NCBI GenBank assembly: GCA_051868045.1
Contig: JBJDZN010000001.1
Span: 1-48,715 of the forward strand
Direction: 5' to 3'
DNA: 48,715 bases
Origin: CAKSQF01 sp051868045
GTDB lineage: Bacteria > Bacillota > Clostridia > Oscillospirales > CAG-272
Shown here one piece after another: positions 32,350 through 41,667 of the stretch. Positions within the stretch are counted from its first letter, which is position 1; each line of letters opens with the position of its first letter. The position numbers and the translations under genes were made by a program. The notes under the pieces are model-generated. The model did not search any database and was not told the origin of the DNA. It saw nothing but the letters and a program-made list of their open reading frames with translations.

Positions 32350-32847
32350 TTATCCGAACCAGATCCACTCGGTCAATCCGCAAAGAACGCCGACTAATGC
32401 ACCGACAAGAACATCCCGTGGAAAATGGACGCCGCCGATCACCCGTATCAAGGCAAGGAGAACGCCATATCCCAGAAAAACAATGCCAAGGGGCAGATAG
32501 ATGTGCAGAAAGGTCATGGCGATCACGAAGATCGAAAAAACATGGCGGCTGGGAAAGGATTTTCCTTTTGAATTTTTATGGATCAGGGGCTCGATCTCCA
32601 GTACCTCATAGGGGCGTTTGGCATTGATCAGTCGGCGGACGATTGAAAAGAGAATGAAGGAAACGGCGGGTACCAGAATCGCACCGAAAATCCGATGATC
32701 TCCCCATAGTGCCATAACAATCAGAAGGACAGGATAAGCAAGATAGGTCGAATAGGTCAGAATGCGGTTTGTCAGGTTCAGGACCAGCGCACCGTACTTC
32801 CGTTTCCGGAAGGGTGCGCTGATTTTTTCATATTCTGCGGCAGTCAT
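32350..32847 (-). CDS. PAP2-family membrane phosphatase
   Basis: Lipid-phosphate phosphatase fold, possibly acting on undecaprenyl pyrophosphate or phosphatidic acid. The 165-residue protein has several membrane helices and the three PAP2 motifs: RLINAKRP, SFPSRH and the RVIGGVHFPRD stretch with the catalytic His and Asp. It starts three bases after the metH stop, so it is probably co-transcribed with it. The substrate is unknown. Confidence 0.86.
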   Translation of the reverse strand: MTAAEYEKISAPFRKRKYGALVLNLTNRILTYSTYLAYPVLLIVMALWGDHRIFGAILVPAVSFILFSIVRRLINAKRPYEVLEIEPLIHKNSKGKSFPSRHVFSIFVIAMTFLHIYLPLGIVFLGYGVLLALIRVIGGVHFPRDVLVGALVGVLCGLTEWIWFG

Positions 32848-32850
32848 CGG

Positions 32851-35250
32851 TCAAACCAGACTTTCCGCATATCGTACGGTTTCCATGGCATCCTTGGCGT
32901 AGCAGTCAGCGCCGATCTCCTCGGCGTATTCCTTTGTCAGGACGGCACCGCCAACGACAATTTTACACTCAGGAAGTGCTTCACGGAGCTGTCGGATGGT
33001 CTCCTTCATAGCGGGCAGTGTTGTCGTCATGAGGGCAGACAGACCAACCAGACGTATCTTTTCCCGAACGGCAGTCTCCACCACGGTTTCAGGAGGCACA
33101 TCTTTTCCGAGATCCAGCACATCAAATCCGTAGTTCTCCAGAAGAACCTTCACGATATTCTTTCCGATGTCATGAATATCCCCCTTAACGGTCGCCAGAA
33201 TCACGGCATACTTCCCTTTCGATTTTGGCATCACTGCTCTGACCTCTTCAAATGCCGCCTTTGCGGCATCTGCCGCCATCAAAAGCTGAGGGAGGAAGAT
33301 GGTTTTTGCCTCAAATCCCTTTCCCACATCATCCAGAGCGGGGATAATCTCGTTGCTGATCAAATCGAGAGGAGGAACCGTTTTCAGTGCCTTAGCCGCA
33401 AAGGCTTTTGCCTGCTGTGTCATACCCTTTACAATGGCATGATGAAGCGGATTTTCGGAAATGACTGTCTGTCCCGCAACACCGGATGCAGAAGGAGCAG
33501 ACACCGAGGATGTAGCCACAGAATGCTCAATATAGGAAGAGAAATTGGGGTCCTTACCGGTCAGTGCCAGATAGCTGTAAAAAGTATTCATCATCTGGAC
33601 GGAATGGGGATTCATAATTGCCGCAGAAAGTCCGGATTGCATGGCAAGGGCGAAAAAGGCTGAGTTGATCAGATCCCGGTTGGGCAGACCGAAGGAGATA
33701 TTGGACACGCCGAGGCTGGTCTTGATTCCTTTGGCATGAAGACGCCTGATGGTATCCAATGTCACGTTGGCTGCGTTCGGATCGGAACTGACGGTCATGG
33801 CAAGGGGGTCAATGATGATCTCATGGGGTCCGATTCCGTATTCGGCAGCAGTTCTGATGATTTTTTCGGCAATTTCGACCCGCTTTTGGGCGTTGTCGGG
33901 AATTCCGTCCTCGTCTATGGTCAGTCCGATGACGACACCGCCGTATTTTTGAATCAGCGGGAAGATGCCTGCCATGGACTCGGCTTTTCCGTTTACCGAA
34001 TTGATCAAGGGCTTGCCGTTATAGAGACGCATGGCGGATTCCAGAACCTTCGGATCCCCGGAATCTAACTGGAGCGGAAGATTGCAGATCTCCTGAATCC
34101 CGGTGACGGCACGACGCATCCACGCCGCCTCGTCAATGCCGGGCAGTCCCACGTTTACGTCCAGCGCATCTGCTCCAAGGTCCTGCTGGTCGATTGCCTC
34201 ATCCAGAATATAGTCCATGGAGTCCGACTTCAGGGCTTCCTTCATTTTTTTCTTGCCCGTAGGATTGATCCGTTCACCGATCAGAATCGGACGGTCTCCG
34301 AATACGAGCGCATGATTGAAGGAGGTGACGACCGTGTGTCTTCTTTGCTCCACCGGCAGAGGCTCAAGGCATTTTACCTGCTCCGCCAATCTGCGGATAT
34401 ATTCGGGATGGGTTCCGCAGCAACCGCCGACAATTCTTGCACCGCAGGAAACGGCAGTTTTCAGGCTTTCGGAAAAGGAAACGGCATCAACATTATAGAC
34501 CGTTTTCCCGTCTACGATCTCAGGCAGTCCCGCATTGGGCTTGATGATCAGAGGCAGAGAGGAGGCGGCATACAGACGCTTCACAATGGGGAGCATCTCG
34601 GCAGGACCCATGGAGCAGTTCAGTCCGATGGCATCCACCTGTAAACCCTCCAGAATGGCAACCATGGTCTCCGGATCGGCACCTGTCATCAGCTTGCCCT
34701 TGGCATCGTAGGAATTGGTCACGAAAATCGGGAGATCGCAGGACTCTTTAGCCGCAAGAACTGCCGCTTTGGTCTCTAGAGTGTCGTTCATGGTCTCGAT
34801 CGTCACAAGATCGGCACCCAGCTTTGCACCCAGCGAGATCACTTCGGAAAAGACAGAAACGGCTTCCTCAAAATCCAGATTTCCAAGAGGTTTGAGCAGT
34901 TTCCCGGTTGGACCGATGTCGATTGCAATGTAGAGTTCCCTGTCAGCAGAGGGCAGTATTTCTTCCCGTGCGGCTTTGGCATGGGTCATGGCGGCGGTCA
35001 CCAATTCCTCCACCGAGGGTCTACCCATCTTGCCGTCATATTTCAGACGGTTGATTCCGAAGGTGTTGGCATAGACCACATCCGATCCTGCTTCATAATA
35101 GGACTTATGCACCGATCGGATGATGTCGGGGTGGGATAGGTTCCAGAGTTCGGTTCCTTCACCCGGGGCAAGTCCGAGATTTTGCAGGACGGTTCCCATA
35201 CCGCCGTCCAGCACGAGTATTCCGTTTTTGATTTTTTCACGAATGGTCAT
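32851..35250 (-). CDS. metH: cobalamin-dependent methionine synthase (no reactivation domain)
   Basis: Transfers a methyl group from methyl-THF to homocysteine through cobalamin. The 799 residues comprise a homocysteine-binding domain (about 1-300, zinc ligands in GLNCSMGP and GGCCGTHP), a pterin-binding domain (310-560) and a cobalamin-binding part with KGDIHDIGKNI (600-799). The C-terminal SAM-dependent reactivation domain of E. coli MetH is absent, as in other Clostridia. It lies 75 bp downstream of metF. No cobalamin or SAM riboswitch is recognisable in the spacers. Confidence 0.93.
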   Translation of the reverse strand: MTIREKIKNGILVLDGGMGTVLQNLGLAPGEGTELWNLSHPDIIRSVHKSYYEAGSDVVYANTFGINRLKYDGKMGRPSVEELVTAAMTHAKAAREEILPSADRELYIAIDIGPTGKLLKPLGNLDFEEAVSVFSEVISLGAKLGADLVTIETMNDTLETKAAVLAAKESCDLPIFVTNSYDAKGKLMTGADPETMVAILEGLQVDAIGLNCSMGPAEMLPIVKRLYAASSLPLIIKPNAGLPEIVDGKTVYNVDAVSFSESLKTAVSCGARIVGGCCGTHPEYIRRLAEQVKCLEPLPVEQRRHTVVTSFNHALVFGDRPILIGERINPTGKKKMKEALKSDSMDYILDEAIDQQDLGADALDVNVGLPGIDEAAWMRRAVTGIQEICNLPLQLDSGDPKVLESAMRLYNGKPLINSVNGKAESMAGIFPLIQKYGGVVIGLTIDEDGIPDNAQKRVEIAEKIIRTAAEYGIGPHEIIIDPLAMTVSSDPNAANVTLDTIRRLHAKGIKTSLGVSNISFGLPNRDLINSAFFALAMQSGLSAAIMNPHSVQMMNTFYSYLALTGKDPNFSSYIEHSVATSSVSAPSASGVAGQTVISENPLHHAIVKGMTQQAKAFAAKALKTVPPLDLISNEIIPALDDVGKGFEAKTIFLPQLLMAADAAKAAFEEVRAVMPKSKGKYAVILATVKGDIHDIGKNIVKVLLENYGFDVLDLGKDVPPETVVETAVREKIRLVGLSALMTTTLPAMKETIRQLREALPECKIVVGGAVLTKEYAEEIGADCYAKDAMETVRYAESLV

Positions 35251-35325
35251 AACAATTGGGGTAAACCTTTCCTATCTTTTCTTTCCTATGTTACCAAGCC
35301 GTCCCGGCAGTAGGGTTTCTTTCGC

Positions 35326-36192
35326 TTAATCGCCGAGAATGTGTGTCAGATTTGCCATGATCTTTTCGGCAACATCGGGCTTGTTCATGGTGTAGATATG
35401 AACAGCATTGATACCGTTGGCAAACAGATCAATAATCTGGTCGGTGGCGTAGGCGATGCCTGCCTGCTTCATAGCCTCAGGGCGGTCACCGTAGTGATCG
35501 GCGATCTGAATGAATCTTCCGGGCAGGGCTCTGCCGGACATTTTGGAAAAACGGGCAAGCTGCGACGAACTGGTCACAGGCATGATACCGGGGATAACGG
35601 GAACGGTGATTCCGGCATCCCGAACCTTAAACAGGAAATTGTAAAAAATATTGTTGTCGAAAAACATCTGAGTGGTCAAGAAGTCGCATCCGGCATCGGT
35701 TTTCCGTTTCAGATTGGCGATGTCCTCCTTCTGATTAGGCGATTCAGGATGTCCTTCGGGATAACAGGCACCGCCGATGCAAAAATCTCCCTTGGTCTTC
35801 AGATAGGCAGCCAGGTCGCTGGCGTGTTCGAAATCAACGACACCTTCCCCGCCGCCGGGCAGGTCGCCGCGAAGTGCCAGAATATTTTCAATTCCCTCAC
35901 GGACAAAGCCCTCGACCTTCTCATCGACGCTTTCCTTTGTTGCGGCAACACAGGTCAGATGGGCAAGAGGGGTCACTCCGAAACGGTGCAGAAGACCGGA
36001 GGCAATCTGGGTGGTATACAGAGAGGTACCGCCGCCGGCACCGTAGGTCACACTCATAAAGGAGGGTTTCAACCGGGCTATTTGTTCGGTTGCAGCACGA
36101 ACACTCTCAAAATTGGAGTCGGTTTTGGGAGGAAAAACCTCCATCGACAGGCAAGGATGGCTTTTGTTGGACAATAATTCCGTTATTTTCAT
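35326..36192 (-). CDS. metF: methylenetetrahydrofolate reductase
   Basis: Reduces methylene-THF to methyl-THF, the methyl donor for the downstream metH. The 288-residue product starts MKITELLSNKSHPCLSMEVF and contains FPPKTDSNFE, TYGAGGGTSL and FDNNIFYNF typical of the TIM-barrel flavoprotein. I placed the start at ATG 36192, eight bases from AGGAG; ATG 36198 is two bases from it. It lies 75 bp after the glpK stop and probably shares transcription with metH. Confidence 0.93.
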   Translation of the reverse strand: MKITELLSNKSHPCLSMEVFPPKTDSNFESVRAATEQIARLKPSFMSVTYGAGGGTSLYTTQIASGLLHRFGVTPLAHLTCVAATKESVDEKVEGFVREGIENILALRGDLPGGGEGVVDFEHASDLAAYLKTKGDFCIGGACYPEGHPESPNQKEDIANLKRKTDAGCDFLTTQMFFDNNIFYNFLFKVRDAGITVPVIPGIMPVTSSSQLARFSKMSGRALPGRFIQIADHYGDRPEAMKQAGIAYATDQIIDLFANGINAVHIYTMNKPDVAEKIMANLTHILGD

Positions 36193-36267
36193 TTTCATTA
36201 CTCCTATGTACCGTGCAGTAATCCCAAACAAGTCGGAAGTCAGTACGGATATTTTATTTTTTTGATA

Positions 36268-37740
36268 TTATTCAAATTTCTTGGCAGATTCGACTGCTTT
36301 GTACCATCTGTCAAGTTCTTTATCCCGACGAGTCTTGTCAATGGCAGGCAGGAAAATGCGGTCACAGGTGCGGATTGCCGGAAGCTCGTCAAAGGTGCAA
36401 CCCTCCAGTGCCAGCAAAGCCAGTGAGGCTGCTCCCAGTGCCGTGGATTCCACATTGACCGGTCTGTCAACGGGAACATTCAGAAGATCAGCCTGAAACT
36501 GCATCATGAAATTGCTGACAGATGCACCGCCGTCCACCCGAAGAGTCGTAATGGGACAGCCGGAGCCCTTTTCCATGGCAACCGCCAGATCGTAAACCTG
36601 AAAGGCAATCCCTTCCAGAACGGCACGACAGATTTCGGCTCTTCCGGAGCCTCGGGTCAGACCCACCAGCGTTCCCCTGGCGTACATATCCCAATGGGGC
36701 GCACCCAGTCCCGTAAAGGCAGAGACGAAGGTGACTCCTCCCGTGCTGTCCACCGATTCCGCCAGAAGATCGCACTCATGGGCAGTTGAAATCAAATGCA
36801 GCTCGTCCCTCAGCCATTGAATGGAGCTACCGGCGTTAAAAACGCTGCCCTCCAGGGCATAGGTGACCTGATCGCCGATTTTCCAGGCAACGGTTGTGAC
36901 GATATTCTCGTCAAACACGGGCTTTTCACCGATATTCATCAGGGTAAAACATCCGGTTCCGTAGGTGTTTTTCACATCCCCGGCTTCAAAACAAGCCTGT
37001 CCGAACAGAGCTGCCTGCTGATCGCCGATGGAAGCACAAATCGGTACCGACCACAATGCCTCGGGAATGGATGGATCCCTTTTGACCTTTGCAATGACTC
37101 CGCAGTTGGGTATGATCTCCGGCAGCATCGACATGGGAATGTCGAGAAGACCGCACAGCATCGGGTCCCAGCATAGGGTTCTGATGTCAAATAACATGGT
37201 TCTGGATGCGTTTGTGACGTCGGTGACATGACGACCGGTCAACTTCCAGATCAGCCAACTGTCCACCGTTCCGCAGAGCAGTTCCCCACGCTTTGCCCGC
37301 TCACGGGCATCCCGGTTGTGATCCAGGATCCAACGAATCTTCGTTGCCGAAAAATAGGCGTCGATTTTCAGTCCCGTGGTCTGCTTGACCGCTTCAGAAT
37401 AGCCCTTCCGGATCAGTTCCTCAGCAAGATCAGCCGTTCTGCGGCATTGCCAGACGATGGCGTTCTGAATGGGAAGTCCGGTTTCCCTGTCCCAGACGAT
37501 GACGGTCTCACGCTGATTGGAGATGCCGATTCCGTCTATTTTGTCCGTCACATTCTGCAATACGGTTTCAGCCGCAGACATCTGAGTCGAAAAGATCTCC
37601 ATGGGATCATGTTCAACCCAACCGGGATTCGGATAATATTGGGTCAGAGGACAGGAGGCTGAGGCGAGCGGATTCCCTTTTTCATCAAAAAGGATGGCTC
37701 TGGAGGAGGTTGTCCCCTGATCAAGTGCCAGGATTCTCAT
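36268..37740 (-). CDS. glpK: glycerol kinase
   Basis: Phosphorylates glycerol to glycerol 3-phosphate. The 490-residue sequence begins MRILALDQGTTSSRAIL, has the nucleotide-binding GTTSSRA and the FGGY signatures (GIGISNQRETVIVWD; VFNAGSSIQWL; RVDGGASVSN). AAAGGA lies 12 bases before ATG 37740. No glpF or glpD is nearby. It precedes metF on the same strand with a 75-bp spacer and follows a Gfo/Idh/MocA gene. Confidence 0.94.
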   Translation of the reverse strand: MRILALDQGTTSSRAILFDEKGNPLASASCPLTQYYPNPGWVEHDPMEIFSTQMSAAETVLQNVTDKIDGIGISNQRETVIVWDRETGLPIQNAIVWQCRRTADLAEELIRKGYSEAVKQTTGLKIDAYFSATKIRWILDHNRDARERAKRGELLCGTVDSWLIWKLTGRHVTDVTNASRTMLFDIRTLCWDPMLCGLLDIPMSMLPEIIPNCGVIAKVKRDPSIPEALWSVPICASIGDQQAALFGQACFEAGDVKNTYGTGCFTLMNIGEKPVFDENIVTTVAWKIGDQVTYALEGSVFNAGSSIQWLRDELHLISTAHECDLLAESVDSTGGVTFVSAFTGLGAPHWDMYARGTLVGLTRGSGRAEICRAVLEGIAFQVYDLAVAMEKGSGCPITTLRVDGGASVSNFMMQFQADLLNVPVDRPVNVESTALGAASLALLALEGCTFDELPAIRTCDRIFLPAIDKTRRDKELDRWYKAVESAKKFE

Positions 37741-37823
37741 ATGTACGACCGTTCCTTTCCAAAACATCCCAAAATGTATGAGAGTTTATGTTTATTCCTT
37801 CCCTTTGAACAAAGTCTTGCAGA

Positions 37824-38912
37824 TCAGATTTGCGGGATGACGATGTCTACCTCATGTCCGGATTCTGCGGAACGGATAATGCCGTCCAGAATCGCCTGAT
37901 TGTAAAGAATCTGGGAGGTTGGAACGGGGGCGGTGCCACCTGTCAAGATAGCATCCACAAAGGAGCGTACCTTCTTGTAGAACAGATCGGTCTTTTCCTG
38001 GGGCTTCAGCGGAATCGGAGCGGAGGTAGGTTTGCCTTCCTCATCGTCGTACATCAGAGTAACCTCTCCGATGGGACCGTCCCATGCGCCTCCCCAAGGC
38101 AGGTAATGGGGCTGACGAACCTTCAGTCCCGCATCCTTTCCGAGGAAGATAAAGTCACCGCAGGTATCCATGTGCATTGCCCAGGACATCCGGAAGTCAA
38201 AGGTAATCCCACCTTCCAGACGGATGAAGGCTGCAGAGAAATCGTCAACCGAAAAACGCTCGTATTCTGCGCAGTATTTGGGATTCTTTCCGAAATAATC
38301 GTAGGTTACGGCAGAAACGGTCAGGGGTTTCGGATAACCGATGGTATTCAGACCGAAATCCAGCGCATAGCATCCGATGTCGGCAAGTGCGCCAACTCCA
38401 GCCTTGTCCTTGTCAATAAAGGTTCTGCCGGGAATGCCTCTGCGTCTGCCGCCGCCCGACTGGACATAGTAAACATCGCCCAGCCGACCCGAAGCCACCA
38501 GTTCCTTGACTGCCATGGAATTTTCGTCGTATCTGGGCTGGAATCCGATGGTCAGAATCTTCCCCGACTTCTTCTCGGCACGGCACATCTCGACCGCCTG
38601 ATCAAGCGTGATGGACATGGGCTTCTCGCACAGCACATGACAGCCCGCTTCCAGTGCCTGAACGGTACAGACGGAATGCTGGGAATTGTAGGTGCAGACG
38701 CTGACGGCATCCAGATCCATCTTCAAAAGCTCTTTGGCATCCTCGAAATCCTTGGCATCAAACAGTTCATACTGATCCAGAAAAGCCCTTGCTTTACCGG
38801 GAATAATATCGGCACCGCCGACGATTTCCACCTCCGGCATCTTAAGATAGGCTTTTATGTGGGCATGGGCGATACCGCCTGTCCCGATAAATCCGATTCT
38901 CAGTTTTCTCAT
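37824..38912 (-). CDS. Gfo/Idh/MocA-family oxidoreductase
   Basis: NAD(P)-dependent sugar or inositol dehydrogenase of unknown specificity. The 362-residue protein has a Rossmann N-terminus (FIGTGGIAHAHIKAY), the signature CEKPMS near residue 97 and the GFQPRYDEN stretch. GGAGG lies upstream of the ATG and a strong promoter is in place. It neighbours glpK. Such enzymes are common in sugar-catabolic regions, which fits the sulfatase and glycosidase genes nearby. Confidence 0.9.
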   Translation of the reverse strand: MRKLRIGFIGTGGIAHAHIKAYLKMPEVEIVGGADIIPGKARAFLDQYELFDAKDFEDAKELLKMDLDAVSVCTYNSQHSVCTVQALEAGCHVLCEKPMSITLDQAVEMCRAEKKSGKILTIGFQPRYDENSMAVKELVASGRLGDVYYVQSGGGRRRGIPGRTFIDKDKAGVGALADIGCYALDFGLNTIGYPKPLTVSAVTYDYFGKNPKYCAEYERFSVDDFSAAFIRLEGGITFDFRMSWAMHMDTCGDFIFLGKDAGLKVRQPHYLPWGGAWDGPIGEVTLMYDDEEGKPTSAPIPLKPQEKTDLFYKKVRSFVDAILTGGTAPVPTSQILYNQAILDGIIRSAESGHEVDIVIPQI

Positions 38913-38955
38913 TACGGTATCCTCCGGTCAGTTGTATTTTGACTTGATTACTGAT

Positions 38956-38984
38956 ATTATAGCAAATTTTTTGATACAAGTCAA
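38956..38984 (-). promoter_or_regulatory. sigma-A promoter for the Gfo/Idh/MocA gene
   Basis: Minus strand TTGACT (38984-38979), 17 bases, TATAAT (38961-38956), about 45 bases before the ATG. Confidence 0.75.
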
Positions 38985-39054
38985 GGGTTTTGAAAGATAT
39001 TTTGCACTTTCGGACGGTTTTTGGAGAGAGGAAAGGATGGATTAAAGAATGAAT

Positions 39055-39079
39055 CCCGTCTGTCGGCATGACAAACGGG
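39055..39079 (-). terminator. possible weak terminator of the receiver gene
   Basis: CCCGTCTGTC (39055-39064) and GACAAACGGG (39070-39079) form a 10-bp stem with one mismatch and a five-base loop, 25 bases past the stop at 39105. The T-content on the minus side (ATTCATTCTTTAA) is modest. Confidence 0.45.
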
Positions 39080-39104
39080 ACGGATGATAGATTGTGAAGA
39101 ACAT

Positions 39105-39605
39105 TTACCTGACAAAATATCCCATCAACAGATGAATGGCATCTTTAGGTGAGTTTGTCAGCAAAAGCCTTGCAACATGACCAAGACTGTGAATCGTACT
39201 TTCGGGCTTGTCATGGAGAACCTCTTTGTGTTCCAGAAGAAAATTCATATAACCCATGAGTTGATCAGAGACACACTCCTTTTTGATTACGACATCAGCA
39301 CCGCTTTCTTTGAGTTCAAAAACAAAGCTTTGATCCGATTGGGTCAAAAGGACTACGGAAAATGTTTTGCTGTGAGCATTTTGAAGGGCGTCCAGTCTGT
39401 CAAGAATCTGCGCTTTTCCCATATCAGCATCCAGAAAAACAAAGTCGGAACGGTTATCTTCAACCTTTTCCGCAAGAGCGTCAGGTGTGATTTCGGGATC
39501 GACATTCCAAATTCGATGCTCTGAAAGCAGTTCTTCAAGCTTTGAACGAATGTCTTCGTCATTAGTCCACAGTGTAATTTTCAGGTTAGAGTAAACGATG
39601 TTCAT
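39105..39605 (-). CDS. stand-alone response-regulator receiver-like protein
   Basis: A 166-residue single-domain protein. The receiver features appear intact: an acidic cluster (Asp16, Glu17, Asp18), candidate phosphorylation Asp59 in FVFLDADMG, Thr88 in VVLLTQ and a Lys near 108 in VVIKK. The last 45 residues after the receiver have no recognisable DNA-binding fold. I chose ATG 39605 (AAAGGA nine bases upstream); the ATG at 39614 abuts that site. No histidine kinase is nearby, so its partner is unknown. The family is called from the motif pattern. Confidence 0.65.
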   Translation of the reverse strand: MNIVYSNLKITLWTNDEDIRSKLEELLSEHRIWNVDPEITPDALAEKVEDNRSDFVFLDADMGKAQILDRLDALQNAHSKTFSVVLLTQSDQSFVFELKESGADVVIKKECVSDQLMGYMNFLLEHKEVLHDKPESTIHSLGHVARLLLTNSPKDAIHLLMGYFVR

Positions 39606-39797
39606 GTATTTCATTCCTTTCAATTTAACTACCACGTTCGGAGAATTTGGAGCGCACCTGAATATACCTGCTCCGCACTCACGTCACTGTGCCTATTTTA
39701 CCATTATTTCCCGTAAAAATCTATTGACAGAACGGAGAAGCCTCAGAAAAACCGGGGTGATTTTTCGGTTCGAAGGCTGAACTTCTGCATAATGTGT

Positions 39798-39859
39798 CGA
39801 AAAAGAGACAAAAATGTCCTGATTCACAAACGCCTTTCAGGTGTCTGAGAACCAGGACA
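39798..39859 (-). terminator. terminator of the GH123-like gene
   Basis: TGTCCTG and CAGGACA (39815-39821 with 39853-39859) close a long, imperfect stem formed by the bases between them. The minus strand continues as TTTTTGTCTCTTTTT, and the stem begins 14 bases past the stop. Confidence 0.72.
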
Positions 39860-39872
39860 GTTCAGGATTGAA

Positions 39873-41543
39873 TTATAATGCCTGTGCGATCAGCTCATCG
39901 ATGCGGTTACGGACGGCAAGCATGACTGCCGATGATTTGGCACATCGGTTGAAACGGATTTCGCCGAAAATCTTCTCCATTTCGGCAACCACCTGCTCCT
40001 TGCCGTAAAACTGTTCGCACAGCTTCATGGCACGGACGTCTTCCAGGGCTTCACGGAAGACAATAATGCGAAGGGATTCGAGGGCAGAGCCGTCCGCCGC
40101 CGGGTAAACCGAGAACGGATCGCCTGCAGGTACCCAATACTCACCGCTGGTATCAATGTAGGGGTTGATGCTGTTCACCGATGCCATATTGTTGTAGAAA
40201 TTGTACCCCCACTGGAGGAAGCCCTTGATGTCGTACTTGTAGAACTGCATTCCGATGGAACGGTTGCGCCAGGAGGGCATGGCAATCAGGCGGTTGCTGA
40301 CATCCACACACTGACCGCAGCAGTAATAGGTCCACAGACCGGACACACCGCCTTTGATAAAGGGTTCGATATGATCGTTTGAAGGAATGGGGGTCTCAAC
40401 CACACCCTGTTCATAAAACTCGTAGTTGGACAGAGCGTCCATAATGGTATACCCCTCCAGCAGATCGGCAACCACAGCCTTGGATCGGCGATATTGCTCC
40501 AGATGCTCGGGACCCGGCTCATCCGAGATATGGAAGAAGCATCTTTTGTCATCACCACGGGCACGCATATGGGCAAGAAATTCGGTCAGCATCTTTCTCA
40601 GAAAGCGGCTGTAATCTTCACCCGTGGCATCGGTATCCCACCCGAAGATGCGGCGATATTCCTCCGTTCCCGTATGGGTGTCCAATACCGTTGCCATGAC
40701 CTTGGGAGCGTGTCCGGCACCCCATTGGGTAAACAAATGGGAAATTTCAAGGTAGGCAATACCCACACGATTGCACATCTCAATCCAACGGTCCAGCTTG
40801 TCAAAGCCGAAAAGATATTCCCCGTCTCTGAGGGTTACGTCCAGAAGCTGAGTGGTGCGCCGTTCGCCACCGACGGCAGTATCCAAAGGAGGCGTGAACA
40901 GTGGAGTCAGAATCATATTGATGCCGTTGTCCACGGCGGTTTTGGCGAAATTCTCCACAATGGTCCAGTGCCGTTCTGACCATGGTTCACAGTCGTAGAA
41001 ATCGGCAAGAGCGTCGCAGTGGAACCACTGGGTATAGATCATCTCCTGCGGCGGCAGATCGGCGTTGAGAATCTCAATATTGATAGCGGCAGATGCGACG
41101 GTCTCCTGACCCGCCATCAGACTGACCGTGGTCTCATAGCATCCGGCAGGAATGGCGTCCATAGGGTCAAATTCAATCCACACCGAGCGAAGCTGATCCT
41201 TTATGACCGAGATTTCTCCGCCGTAGTGCAGGGGCTGAAGGAGATCAGGATAAAGACCGGGCTTGTCGGACAGATAGTTATCATCCATGCGATCCGGATA
41301 AACGGGCATGGAGACCGGGACCATTTCCACTGTTCTGGCATTTGCACAGGACGCCAGAGCCCCCTCAATTTTCAGCCTGAGCAGGGTTCGTGCGGGGACA
41401 TCCTCTCCGGAGGCAGTGTGGAGAAGCTGGACGGACAGTCGCTGATTTCTCATCATTCGGATATAGGACAGGGGTTGAAAATCCGATATTTTTTGATGTA
41501 GGAAAGCTTTTTCGAGGGAGGAAACAAGGCAGATCTGATACAC
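39873..41543 (-). CDS. DUF4091 / GH123-like enzyme
   Basis: Likely glycoside hydrolase of the DUF4091 type, related to GH123 beta-N-acetylgalactosaminidases. About 556 residues comprise an N-terminal beta-rich domain (to about 165) and a TIM-barrel-like catalytic domain. It holds an adjacent Asp-Glu pair in FHISDEPGPEH, matching the GH123 catalytic Asp-Glu, and FLQWGYNFYN near the end as in DUF4091. There is no signal peptide, so it would act in the cytoplasm. The GTG at 41543 has AAAGGA ten bases upstream; the ATG at 41552 is one base from it. It lies downstream of an XRE regulator gene and has its own promoter. Substrate unproven. Confidence 0.8.
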   Translation of the reverse strand: MYQICLVSSLEKAFLHQKISDFQPLSYIRMMRNQRLSVQLLHTASGEDVPARTLLRLKIEGALASCANARTVEMVPVSMPVYPDRMDDNYLSDKPGLYPDLLQPLHYGGEISVIKDQLRSVWIEFDPMDAIPAGCYETTVSLMAGQETVASAAINIEILNADLPPQEMIYTQWFHCDALADFYDCEPWSERHWTIVENFAKTAVDNGINMILTPLFTPPLDTAVGGERRTTQLLDVTLRDGEYLFGFDKLDRWIEMCNRVGIAYLEISHLFTQWGAGHAPKVMATVLDTHTGTEEYRRIFGWDTDATGEDYSRFLRKMLTEFLAHMRARGDDKRCFFHISDEPGPEHLEQYRRSKAVVADLLEGYTIMDALSNYEFYEQGVVETPIPSNDHIEPFIKGGVSGLWTYYCCGQCVDVSNRLIAMPSWRNRSIGMQFYKYDIKGFLQWGYNFYNNMASVNSINPYIDTSGEYWVPAGDPFSVYPAADGSALESLRIIVFREALEDVRAMKLCEQFYGKEQVVAEMEKIFGEIRFNRCAKSSAVMLAVRNRIDELIAQAL

Positions 41544-41572
41544 GGGTGTCATTTCCTTTCAAAGTTCATTTC

Positions 41573-41612
41573 CGGGAATTTCATCAAAAGATGAAATGAT
41601 CTCCCGTTTTTT
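41573..41612 (+). promoter_or_regulatory. hairpin at the 5' end of the GH123-like transcript
   Basis: CGGGA (41573-41577), ATTTCATC (41578-41585), AAAA loop, GATGAAAT (41590-41597), a GATC bulge and TCCCG (41602-41606). On the plus strand six T follow, as in a terminator. On the minus strand the same bases form a stem-loop a few nucleotides after the predicted transcription start, so it could stabilise the mRNA or bind a regulator. Confidence 0.5.
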
Positions 41613-41615
41613 GTC

Positions 41616-41645
41616 AGTATACCATAATTTCCCCCCACCTGTCAA
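41616..41645 (-). promoter_or_regulatory. promoter for the GH123-like gene
   Basis: Minus strand TTGACA (41645-41640), 18 bases, TATACT (41621-41616) with an upstream TG (extended -10). Confidence 0.7.
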
Positions 41646-41667
41646 GAGTGGTTTTCGGATTTTCAAC

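Noticed and set aside
35251..35325. SAM or cobalamin riboswitch before metH/metF
   Set aside because: The 75-bp spacers are too short and show none of the conserved boxes; no such element could be found upstream of metF either.
39598..39780. 60-codon plus-strand open frame between the receiver and GH123-like genes
   Set aside because: No ribosome site, overlaps the receiver gene's upstream region and ends before the GH123-like terminator; no coding pattern seen.
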